Part shown: in pieces, positions 48,401 through 58,892 of the stretch
How positions within the stretch are numbered: position 1 is the stretch's first letter
Layout of the letters: every line of letters begins with the position of its first letter
DNA from: Ectocarpus siliculosus
Lineage: Eukaryota; Sar; Phaeophyceae; Ectocarpales; Ectocarpaceae
Assembly: GCA_000310025.1 (NCBI GenBank)
Contig: FN649743.1
Span: 175,757-239,756, forward strand
Reading direction: 5' to 3'
Length of the DNA: 64,000 bases
Notes under the pieces: generated by a model
Databases searched by the model: none
What the model was told of the DNA's origin: nothing
What the model saw: only the letters and a program-made list of their open reading frames with translations
Program-made: the position numbers and the translations under genes

Positions 48401-51400
48401 GCTCCGTGACACCCCGGCGAGCCACTTGGAACAGAGATTGGAACTGGCCTGCCAGTTGGTCAAGCAGGCGTACTCGGAATGCCGCAACCTTGACCAGATC
48501 ATCAAGGCCATCCTTTCGACCCCGCTGTACAGGTGCGTCCCTCGCGTGGGCTAGGTCTGCGTGGCCCGTACCGTACGTGGAGACAGATATCACCCGGGGG
48601 TGATGCCTTTTTGTAGGGTGTCGCGGAGATTGGTTTTGTGTTTCGAGGTCGCCCGAGTTGAGACCAGGTCCTTCCTCGTTGAAGGCAATCGTTCCCTAGC
48701 CGCCCCCGCTTCGCTTCGCGGGCACGGCGGTGATGACGTTTGCGCCAGGCTGTCAAGGCGGTTCCAGACTTCGGTGTGAACAACCATTCCTTCTCCTTGC
48801 TGCTCCTGCTAGTGCTGCTGCTATTGCTCGTCCTGCTGATGCTGCAGCTACTGTTGTTGTTGTTGTTGTTGTTGTTCGTGTAGGGTCTTGGTCTCTTGTC
48901 GTGTTTTTGAGGGTCTTGGTCTCTTGTCGTGCTCCACGACAGCTGTGCAACCGTGCCCCTTCGCTTCCCTAGCCGTACCTCTTGCCTCACTCTTTCTCTC
49001 ACCACGAAAGTGTCAGTGAGCAAGCCCCTTGTCGTGATTCCGCCACAGCTCTGCCGTTGGCACGGCCCTCGAAACACCAGTCTCTCTGGCGTGGATTTTT
49101 CTATTCGGTGTAGTCTCTTCGCGTCTTTGGGTGCCAATTTTCCTCAAGCGCTGCTGCTCCTCTGCCCTCTTCCCCCAGAAAATCGAAAAATGCAGAGCCG
49201 AACGAGTTGCCATTTCCGACGCCCCGTTCAGTCGGTTGGACCGCCCTGGATCCTTAGCCGCACCCCTTTCCGTTCATTCTGCGTCCCCCCCTCCCCCCCC
49301 CGTTAAACCGCACCAATCCCATCCGCACCCCCTCCAGGCTCCAGCAGGCATGCAGGTTGACGCCAGGCGTGCCTGTGCTCCCAATGCTCGCCAAGCCCAC
49401 CAAATCCATCGGGGAGGTGCTGCAGAGGCTGTCCGGCCAGGAGTTCACTTGCGAGTACAAGTGAGTGCAGGGCGAGGTTGCACGGTAGGAGTATACGGTA
49501 AGGGTTGGGAATTGGGCGGAGGAGGATAATGGAGAGACAGGGGCTTGCAACGAGGGAGACTGGTGATCAATGCGGCCGTTCTTTTGTGAATACAATATTG
49601 CTGGCAATAGATGGTGTGCTACTGGCTGGTGCCATATTTTACGACGTCGTCGACAATGGTTCCGAGTTAACATGTCGCAGAAGCCCTTCGAACAACAACC
49701 CGTCGAAGCTATGACAGGCCGCAGCCAGCAAGAAAGAGGTCCTGCTTGGCGTTGCCCTGCTAATTGGCTCTACCTCTCTTTCTCTGCTTCGTTTGCCTCC
49801 TTCTCGGCCTCTTTCCTTCTTTGCTTCCTTGCTCTCATCTCATCACGTCTCATGTGCGCTTCCTTCTTGTGGCCGTCGTCGTCGTCGTCTCGCTTTTTTA
49901 TTTTTGCGCGTTGATGGTGATGGTGATAATGGTGACGCCAACGTCGTCGGTTGTTGCTGTTGTTGTTGTTGTTGTTGTCGTGGGGCGATAACGGTTGCTT
50001 ACTAGTGCCTATTTTTTAATTTCCCATCCCCAGGTACGACGGCGTGCGAGCGCAGGTCCACCACAAGGAGGACGGGAGCCTGCGGTTCTTCAGCCGCAAC
50101 AGCAAGGACAGCTCGTCCGAACTCCCCGACCTCATCCCGGTCATGAAGGTATCCTCTCGGCAGTCGAAGTTGCATCGGACAAACACATCGCCGTGCTTCA
50201 TGCTTCCCGATGTTGTGCCTTCACCGCCGGCGTTTCAATATGCGCAACAGCCGAAAAAGCAAGTTAGCTGAACATTCTGCTCTGTGCCGCGCCCCGATCC
50301 CTGATCTGGGCGACGATAGCCAAGCTTTCAGCCAAAGCCCAAGATCGAGATCGGCATGTGAACGCCTCTACTGCGCCCGTGTGTTGACTGCCTGAAGACA
50401 GGCCTCGCAGCCGAAGCCTTTCAGTCCGAACAACTGACAGCAGTCCACAAGCTCTTGCTGCGCTTGCTCGATTTCGTGCTGCCGTGAGAACCATTAGTAC
50501 AGTGTCGCTTTCGATGGGGGGGCCTGCTTCCTGTCAGTGTCGTGCTCTCGGGTTGTTTTTTGGTCACCACGGTTGCGGGTTCGGTTTGCGGTGTATTCCG
50601 TGTGTTTTTTTTCTAGATGGAGGGATCGGGTGCATGGATGAATGCCGTATTGGCAAGGACAGCGGAGCGAGAGTGTCGCTGATGACGGTTGCCGTTTTGG
50701 CAAGGGCGGCGGGGCGAAGATTATCATGAGGCGTTGGTGCTTGGTACATCGTCCGTGACCCCGTTTCTGCGCCCAATGTTGTTGTGTGTGCCATTTCCCA
50801 GGACTGCGTGAAAGAGGGGGTGTCGTCGTACGTCATCGACACGGAGGTGGTGGCCTACGACCGGGAAACCGGGAACCTCCTTCCGTTCCAGGTACAACAA
50901 TGATTGAGATTGTTTTCACCCACTCGTGCAGGGTGTTGTTCGTTTTGTTGTTGTTTTGCCCAGGGCGGTCAGGGCGGTGGGTTGAGTGTGCCTCCAACTG
51001 ACTTTGGCGGTATTGGTGTTCGTTGGGCTGACCGAACAACAAGCGCATGGTGCAAAGATGAGAGACGAGAACATAACCGATCCGACCTGACCCGACCCGA
51101 CCCGACCCGAATGGAACCGAACCAAACCGACCCGAGCTGACCCGACCCGACCCACACGACGACCAAGACAAGCCAGTTCGATCGCAACGGGGCCACCGAA
51201 CCAAACATCAAACCCATGGCCGAGCCGAACCGTATGCCCGTTCCCTCACCCCCCCCGCCAGATGCTGTCTACCCGCGGCCGGAAGGATGTGGACGCGGAG
51301 GACGTGAAGGTCAAGGTCATCGTGGAAGCATTCGACATGCTCTACCTTAACGGCCAGGTGTGTGGGGTGTGCGTTTCTTTAGATTCGCTTCCACCCCATA

Positions 51401-53221
51401 CCGGCTAACTAACGAACAGTCTTACGGGGTTCTCCCGACAGGCGGGCGCAGGAGTTGGACAAACTTTGTCCTCTGCCACCAGAGTACAAGGAGAAGACTG
51501 AGCACCCCCAAGCAGGGATTGCTGTCGCATTATCTGTTTCCCCTATGCTAACTAGCATCACGCTTTGTGAGATGGTCTCCGGCTTCTCTTTTCGCGGTGG
51601 CGATTGCTGCTTGGTTTCATGATTTGCACCCCTGCACTCTTTCTAGGACCCTCTCTACCACGTGTGTTTGCGCGTGTATGTTTCCCGTCGTCATCGACCG
51701 CGCTAACTGGCTGACCAACGATCAGGCGTCAGTCCTTGGTTTGAAGCAATAAAAGTCTCATGTGTGTATGAATTCCGCGACCGGCACCTGCTCTCGTTTC
51801 TGTTGGCACGTTTTTGGAGCGTTTCGCCGAGACTTGCACCGGCAAGTCCTCGCTCCTTTTGGAGCGAAAAATAGTTGAGAGTTGGGATGCGGCTGCCATG
51901 GATACGAAACAGACCGTAAGCCCTGCAGCACCCTTTTTTTGCTGTTTTGACGACTGGTAAGGGGCGCGAGGGGGGTCTTTCGACCGCGCCACACGATCAC
52001 GCACAGATCGTTTCGAGTCTGCAGTAGTCGCTGATTCCACTCGAAGCAGCTGATGGTGATGCTACCACACCAAACCCCGGTAACCCCCCCCCCGTTCTAC
52101 CCTGAAAGAAAGAAAGAAGCGAGAACAAACGAGCCAGACGCGACAGGCTTCAGGGAGGAGGCAACTCCAGCACGATGACGCTCAGGCAAGAGTGTTTCTT
52201 TTTTTTTGTCTTTCGCTCTGTGCGTGCGTTTGTTGCCGTTCGTGTCTTTTTTTTTGTGATCGGCAGTCGCTGCTGCAGAAGCCGTTGAAGCAAAGAAGGA
52301 GGCTCCTGCGCAGCACTTTCAAGGAGGTGGACGGACGCTTTCGATTCGCCACCTTCATGGATCACAAGGTCAGGAGGAATACGAATAGAGAGAGAGGGGG
52401 GGTGTTCGTCGAACACTTGCTTATCTGCGAACAACGTGTTCCTATCACTACCTGTCTTCACGGCAGGTCATGCCATGGCTGTGATTTGTCACGGATTGAC
52501 GGTTTTGCTTGGAAGTGATGCCGCTCTTGTTTTTACCAGACTGGCATCCGACTATTGCCCGCTGTTCTTTCCCCGAACCAGGAGGACGGTGACACCGGGC
52601 CCATCGAAGAGTTCTTGTCAGAAGCTGTCAAGGGGAACTGCGAGGGGCTTATGGTCAAGACGCTTACGGTGAGAAAGGCACTCAAGAGTTTTCCCTCGAA
52701 TTTGGAGGCCTCTTAGGGTTTAGGGTTGTGAGCCTCGCACCGTTTCGTTCGGTGTTTTTATCTACGCACCGTATGCATTGCCGTATGCATTGCACCCGAG
52801 CAGTGCAGGCCCCTACTCTGTGGCAAATGCACTACTCTGCTGGTCTCGATTCTCGCTGTCTTCCTCCTTCCGACCGCACCATGTTGGTGAGGGAGCTTGG
52901 TAGGCGGTTGCCCCCCCATAACAGTGGTGGGCAGTTGCTCCCCCCCCAACAGACAACCACAGATCCGCCCTTGTTTCCACCGCTTCCAGCACGTCCGACT
53001 TCGCAAACACTGCCCACCGGATACCGAACTCACTGCTTCCTCGTAGTTGTGCCGGCAAGGAACCCCTCACGAACATCGTGTGTCCGTCCATTGAATCCCC
53101 CGATCGCGAGACGGGCACAAGAGTCGTTGGCCCGTCGTACGATGCCGACCTTATTCTTCAGCGCGGCGCCAAGAACACCCAACCGTCCCACGACGGCGCT
53201 TCGACTGTGTAGCATGTCCCG

Positions 53222-53256
<35 letters not shown>

Positions 53257-56200
53257 TGCTACTGCAAAGTATGCTTCACGACTCCTTCTGTTTTTTTTTA
53301 TCCCTGGTGCCAGGCAAACTCTTCCTACGAGCCGTCCAAGAGGTCCCTCAACTGGCTCAAGCTCAAGAAGGACTACCTCCAGGCCGACGGTGGGGGCGTG
53401 GGAGACTCGCTTGACCTCGTCCCCATCGGCGCCTTCTTTGGGAAGGGGAAACGCACGGGTACGCCTTTGATCCTGATGTGATGCAGCAGCAGCAGCAGCA
53501 GCAGCAGCATCAGCAACAGCTGCATGTAGTGTAAAGTTGGAAGCACTGCCATTGGGTGTCCGTTTTTTTCTTTGTTTCGGAGCTTTATATGGGGGATGGG
53601 AGGCGCGTCCACAGGTAATGGCGTCAAGATGGGGGCGGTACCGCGGCTTGTGGTCTTGAGCGCGCACAGCTGGCGAGGGTACTGACGCAACCCGCGACCC
53701 GCAGCCCCGTCGCTCTCCAAGAGCCCGTAGAGTGACGACGTGGGGCGTTAGCTTCGTTCCACCTCTTTGCCTCCATATGAGTTGGTTGTCTTGATGCCGA
53801 TGGGCAGCTGGCAACATAAAAGCGGTTTAAGACACCTACCGCGTTTTATTTTTCCTTCTTGAACAGATCAGCGGCGACAGACCAAAGCTTGCACATTTGT
53901 TTGGAGTGATGGGTCACCGAGGAGAACCCGGGTGACGAAAACCCCCTGGAGAATGCTTGAGCTTCCGATCAAAACTGTGGCGGCCCACGTCCGAACCAGG
54001 GTTCAGGAAAAAGCTGATCATGCAGAGACGCCCCTCGATCTCTCTGTCTGACGCCTCTCCTGGGATGCCACCCGAAACTGCTCGTTTTGTTCTTGCGTCC
54101 GTTTCGTCAGGCAAGTACGGGGCGTACTTGTTGGCTTGCTACGAGCCCGACCGAGAGGAGTATCAATCGGTCTGCAAGATCGGCACCGGTTTCACCGACG
54201 AGATTCTCAATTCTTTCTGGGAGGAGCTTAAGGAGCACACGGTGGAGCAGCGTCCGAGGTGAGCCGCACGACTGACCAGCACGACGAAATTATCACGTTG
54301 CGTCAGCAACGACTGCAGCAACCATACGGCGCGTACGGAACGCGTTTTTTTTTATGATGTCGATGGGCCCAAACCCGGTGCTTCTTGCCGGCTTGACGGT
54401 GGAGATATTCGCGCTTTCCCAACTCGCCCTGTTCGTAGCAGAAGCTCGAGCAGGGCCTACACACTTCATGTTGGAGAATTCGCCTGGGGTCATGTCTTTC
54501 GCCTGCTCGTTGTCGACATGTATATATTGATGGTGGTTTTCGTCGTTCGGCACTACGAATGTATTGTTAAGAGGTCACCACGGTGGTGATCTCCCCAAGG
54601 CGCTCCTTCTCCCGAGGCGTTTTTTTTGCCAGTGCCTCGCGGCACTCAGGTTGCCCGCTTAGTGTACTCCGCGGGTGCGTGACGCCGCAGGGCCGCACCT
54701 GTCAGAGACGAACAATGGTTTTGACGTTCGGTGGTTACTGCTTTTTTGGACAACACCGGTAGCGGTTTCACTCGCTGATGTGTTTGCCTCACATGATTTC
54801 CCGGTCCCGTTGTGTTTCGGGTTTGTGGTATTTATGTTTTTTGTGTGTCCGGCCCGGGTGGCACGCAGGTACTATAACGTGGCGGACAGCCTCTCGCCGG
54901 ACGTCTGGCTTGCACCTCACAAGGTACGTACGAGGTGTTTTTTTCAGGGTACACCTCGGGAAAATTCCCGCCGTTTTTCTCCCGCCGTGGTGGGCGGTCC
55001 CGGTACTGGCGGTAATTACCGCCACATTCGGTGGTACCGGGAACCGCCGAAGGCGGTACCGCCGAAAAACGAAATACCGCCTACCACCTAAAAAGTACCG
55101 CCATATTGAAGTACCGGCGAAGAAGTACCGCCAAAAAACGAATTACCGGGAACCGCCTAAAAAGAACCACCATATTGCAGTACCGCCGAAAAAGTACCAC
55201 CGTACTGCAGTACCGCCAAAATAGTACCGCCATACTGCAGTACCGCCGTAGAAGTACCGCCATACTACAGTACCGCGGTAAAACTACCGCCATGTCGCAC
55301 GAGCCTGTGAGGTTGTCGCACCTGGGAGAGAAGTAGGCAAGAAGAGTGTACGAAGGGCGATTTTCCGTGTAGAACAGCGGTTCGAGTCTAGCTGGCCTGC
55401 ATCTTCGTTCATCTTTTTTCTTTTTCTTTTTTCTCTATTGTCATATATATATGCATTTATTTTTTTCTAAATTTTTCTTTATACTTTATTTTTTCTTAGT
55501 TATTTTTTATTTTGTTCAGGGTACACCTCGGGAAAATTCCCGCCATTTTTCTCCCGCCGTGATGAGCGGTCCCGGTACTGGCGGTAATTACCGCACATTC
55601 GGTGGTACCGGGAACCGCCGAAGGCGGTACCGCCGAAAAACGAAATACCGCCTACCGCCTAAAAAATACTGCCATATTGCAGTACCGGCGAAGAAGTACC
55701 GCCAAAAAACGAAGTACCGGGAAACGCCTACAAAGAACCGCCATATTGCAGTACCGCCAGAAAATTACCGCCATAATTGGCAGTACCGGGAACCGCCACA
55801 GGCGGTACCGCCGGAAAACGAATACCGCCTACCGCCAAAAAATTACCGCCACATTGAAGTACCGCCCCGCCTGAATCCGCCTAAAAAACTAGTACCGAGG
55901 TGTACCCTGTTTTTTTTCGCATACTAACAGGGAAATCGATTCATGGCTGTTGGTCGCACGCTCGAATCTGGTTTCGTCCGTCGGTCGTCCGGCGTGATAG
56001 AAGCCATGTTTTCTTGCAAGGTCTACCTTTCTTGCGATACACCTGCTGGACGCCCGAGGCCGCTCTCCGCTTGCCCTCGTGTAGACGACATCACCCGCGA
56101 TTTGTCCCGACCCGATACGATTCTGGATGACACAGGTGTGGGAGGTTAAGTGCGCCGACCTGTCCAAGTCTCCCGTCCACAAGGCCGCCATCGGAAAAAT

Positions 56201-56983
56201 CGCGCAGGAGCCCGACCGCGGCATCAGTATCCGCTTCCCCCGTCTGTTGCGGGAGCGGGAAGACAAGGACCCGGAGCAGGCCACTACGTCGGACCAGGTG
56301 AGAGGGAAAATCGCGCTGCGGCATGCGACACGGCGCCTAGCTGAGGATGGGGCTTGGTACGGCCGTGGCTTCGTTTTGGCTTTTGCGTCCTACACTCCGA
56401 TGATCATGAGAGTGAAGGCCCCAGGGAAAGGCTTTGGACGGTGCTGTTTGTTTGGGGAAGAGTGAATCGACGTGCAAGTTTCACGGGCGGCCCCGCTCGG
56501 CGCTTGTATTTGAAACCCGTTTTTTGTGTAATCTTCCTTCATTGCCCCGTATCGCAACGTCCAAACGTGGATTCTGGTCGTCTTCCCCCACCAATGCTCA
56601 CGTTGGAGGCATGCTTTTTCCCAAACCCTCGGTAAATCCTTCACAGGTTGTAGGCTGGTTTTCGAACAAAATGTGCTCCTGCCCCATCTTTCCCGACTGG
56701 GATCGAATGAAAAGCGTCAGCATTCCTTCTCTTCTTGTGCTTTTTTTCCTCGACAAAGTTCCCTGTCTATCTCGAGGGAGTTGTTGGTGCTCCTGCCTTC
56801 GTCGTTGCTGTTGTTGTTCTTGCTGCTGATTTGTTGCTGTCGCTGTGTGGCTGTTGCTTGCACTCGTCATGTCTTTGGGCCTTGGCCCAGATTCTGGATA
56901 TGTATGAAGGCCAAGATGTGGTCAAGAGCAACGCAGCTGGCGGACAAGCGAACAATGCTGCTGACGACGACTGGGAGCTGTAG
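42478..56983 (+). CDS. LIG1: DNA ligase I, ATP-dependent (complete or nearly so, 21 exons)
   Basis: Joins nicks between Okazaki fragments and in excision repair, in the nucleus. Exons: 42478-43043, 43712-44063, 44509-44642, 45218-45314, 45747-45839, 46351-46464, 46710-46787 (or -46793), 47080-47173, 47792-48085, 48379-48532, 49338-49460, 50034-50148, 50802-50891, 51262-51357, 52267-52368, 52582-52668, 53314-53458, 54111-54258, 54869-54923, 56136-56297 and 56891-56983 (TAG). About 1063 residues, against about 920 in human. The N-terminal ~305 residues are Lys/Pro- then Glu-rich, with SSFFGG resembling a PCNA-binding box. Then come the DNA-binding domain ([40 protein letters not shown] split by an intron), adenylation motif EYKYDGVRAQ (lysine near 700), [25 protein letters not shown], and OB-fold motif [10 protein letters not shown]...GISIRFPR...DPEQAT. 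The intron at 44064 uses a GC donor. Exon 1 may have an earlier start. Confidence 0.95.
45660..45722. repeat. Tandem GGTACGGCAT repeat
   Basis: Several 10-base GGTACGGCAT/GGTACGGT units lie in the intron before LIG1 exon 5. They are directly followed by the acceptor region. Confidence 0.85.
46470..46500. repeat. GTT triplet tract
   Basis: A (GTT)n run continues into GTC/GTT triplets in the LIG1 intron after exon 6. Similar GTT or CTG tracts occur at 43370-43455, 48850-48880, 49955-49980, 53221-53253 and 53483-53510, all intronic in LIG1. Confidence 0.85.
51085..51150. repeat. CCGAC pentamer tandem repeat
   Basis: Repeats of GACCC/CCGAC lie in the LIG1 intron between exons 13 and 14. Confidence 0.85.
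54945..55290. mobile_element. Truncated copy of a TIR element in LIG1 intron 19
   Basis: It starts with the same CAGGGTACACCTCGG end and the same following sequence as the full element at 55517, only 21 bases after the exon 19 donor. It runs through many GTACCGCC units (each often followed by ATA, AAA or GAA spacers) and stops without the right terminal repeat. The last part (55180-55285) is a tandem array of GTACCGCC-ATACTGCA units, expanded relative to the full copy. Confidence 0.8.
55517..55909. mobile_element. Complete 393-bp non-autonomous element with 15-bp terminal inverted repeats
   Basis: The left end CAGGGTACACCTCGG (55517-55531) and right end CCGAGGTGTACCCTG (55895-55909) are exact reverse complements. 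The interior is filled with GTACCGCC and its inverse GGCGGTAC at short spacing, so the whole element could fold on itself. It has no open frame of its own; the long plus-strand frame is a by-product of the repeats. It lies in LIG1 intron 19 (54924-56135), within T-rich flanks. It is a MITE-like DNA transposon. The superfamily cannot be given, because target duplications are masked by T runs. Confidence 0.88.
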
Positions 56984-58892
56984 CTGGTGCGATGGCATTA
57001 TCGCTCCCGTAGTTAAAAAGGTGGTAGAGGGACAATCCCCGCGTTTGTCAACGAGAGTGTTGCACACAGGAACTATGGAGCGATGGCGTGAAGGGCCCAC
57101 CATACCAACACTAGGAGCGCGCATTATAGCAAACGAGCGCGCGATTTGATGCCTGTCCGCGAAATCTTCTTCAACCGATTCAGGCTACGGCCTAACTTGG
57201 ACACCTCGCCACTAGGAGTACAGAGTGGCTCCTCCATACAGACAAGCGTTTGTGCAACGTCGACTTCCGGCGCATTCACTGGCGCTACGCATACGATCAC
57301 GGAAGTGATGCCTCGGACGATCTGAAATGCAGATGATGAGTATCATACACCTCGCGTGCGTGGAACAGCTGCATCTGCAGAAGAATCATGAGGTCTGTGG
57401 CAAGCACTCGCCGTAGCCACCTTCGCTAGGGATAAGACGGCTAGCACAAAGTTCCTGTGGCCTCTTGACAAAAAATTGACCAAACACGTGCGCAGTATCA
57501 ACTGAAATGGTGTACGTACCTGAAATTTGCCAGGCATGCCATTGTCGAAGCATCTCGGTACAGACGATATTGCGTTCATGGTGGGCTTGAGGGGTAAGAG
57601 GGGATCCTCCGCACATTTGGAATTTCAAACCCGGCACCAAAGCCCATTTTCTCGCATCAGCGAGGACTTTGGCTCCCCGCGCCGAATCACCCGCGGTGAA
57701 GGGGGCCGGGGCTAACTCCTTCACCAGAACACTGCTCCTCGGCACTTCGGCGGAACGCGTGGTCCTCCTTCATGGCTGATACGTCTCATGACCTCCGTCG
57801 TGGCCGAAGTCATGCCTCGTTCATGGTTCGGTCCTCACTCGGCGATAGCTGAGTCATTGCCACGGTCGTGACCGAGTCTTGGTCATGATCATGTCATGAC
57901 CGAGTCATCGAGATAGAGTCGTGACTCGATTACGATCTCGATCACGACCGAAGTCATGCAGTGGTCATCCCTTGGTCATGACTCGGCCGTGACCGGGTTG
58001 GCCAGTTCAAGAACCGGTCGTGACTTGTCCATGACTCGATCATGACACGCCCATGACTCGATGGCTCGGTCAGGACTAGGGCATGACTCGGTCATGGCTC
58101 GGTCATGACTCGATCATGACTTGCCCAATACTCGGCCATGACCCATAGCGACGGGGCTATGACCTTGTCGCGTGTGCAAATATTCCCGCCGACACAGCCG
58201 AAAACACCCCAAGCAGGAAAGAAAGGGTAGTGTCGAATCCCTGCCCTGCTCTACGACAGCATCGTCTTCTACCCTTCAACCGGCAACCAATCGATTTTCG
58301 TTCTATGTATTTGCTCAAGATCGGGTCACGAACCGGGTCAAGACCTAGATAATTACCCGATCATGATCCGGTCATGACCCGCGATAATGGTCTTGTCATG
58401 AGTTTTATGATCACGATCACGGGCTAACCCAACTAAGTCACTCATCAGTCTGACGCAATTCAATGCTTGCATCCTTCCGACGCTGTGGCCTGCAACGGCA
58501 TAAGCCGAGAGTACCGGCCTGCCGTCTGCTTGAAACTATTTTATTGCTTTTGGAGCAGAGAGGCACCCTCCCCACAGGACGAACACCGGGAATGTACGCA
58601 AAGAACGCGAACCACAGTGCGTTTACTGTAGCTGTCGCCCCCCTTGAATTTATTCGGAAGGTCCCTCGTGCTCGTCACAGAGGCCGAAACGAATGAGACG
58701 TATCCAGACCACCTTCGACTACACACTCGTGCCATCGACAACGGTGATATATCTTCGCAGAATTGTTACACCTGTAGATTGAGCGCTAGCTTGCTAGCAG
58801 AGATTGCGCCTCCTCCGGTTGGTGAAGGGTCTACCAATAGAAACCTGTTGGTCAAACGCACGACGCGTTCAGCGAACACGGGCACGGAGGTA
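56984..58892. other. Intergenic DNA between convergent LIG1 and the PARP-like gene
   Basis: Apart from the repeat region at 57770-58420, only unsupported open frames occur. A minus-strand frame at 57745-57386 (KVLADARKWALVPGLKF) has some coding texture but no partner exons or family match that I can see. Confidence 0.4.
57770..58420. repeat. CATGAC/GTCATG-rich palindromic repeat region
   Basis: Irregular copies of CATGACTCGG, GGTCATGAC and CGTGACC occur every 10-30 bases on both strands at 57770-58145 and again at 58318-58415. They are separated by about 170 bases of ordinary sequence. The units are mostly 6-10-base palindromes (GTCATGAC-like). It is not a simple head-to-tail satellite. Confidence 0.8.

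Noticed and set aside
54778-55336. Plus-strand frames rich in Tyr-Arg repeats
   Set aside because: They arise from the GTACCGCC units of the inverted-repeat elements, not from selected coding sequence.
57386-57745. Minus-strand frame KVLADARKWALVPGLKF... as a gene
   Set aside because: There is some coding texture but no splice partners, no family motif, and a repeat region directly upstream. The evidence is insufficient.
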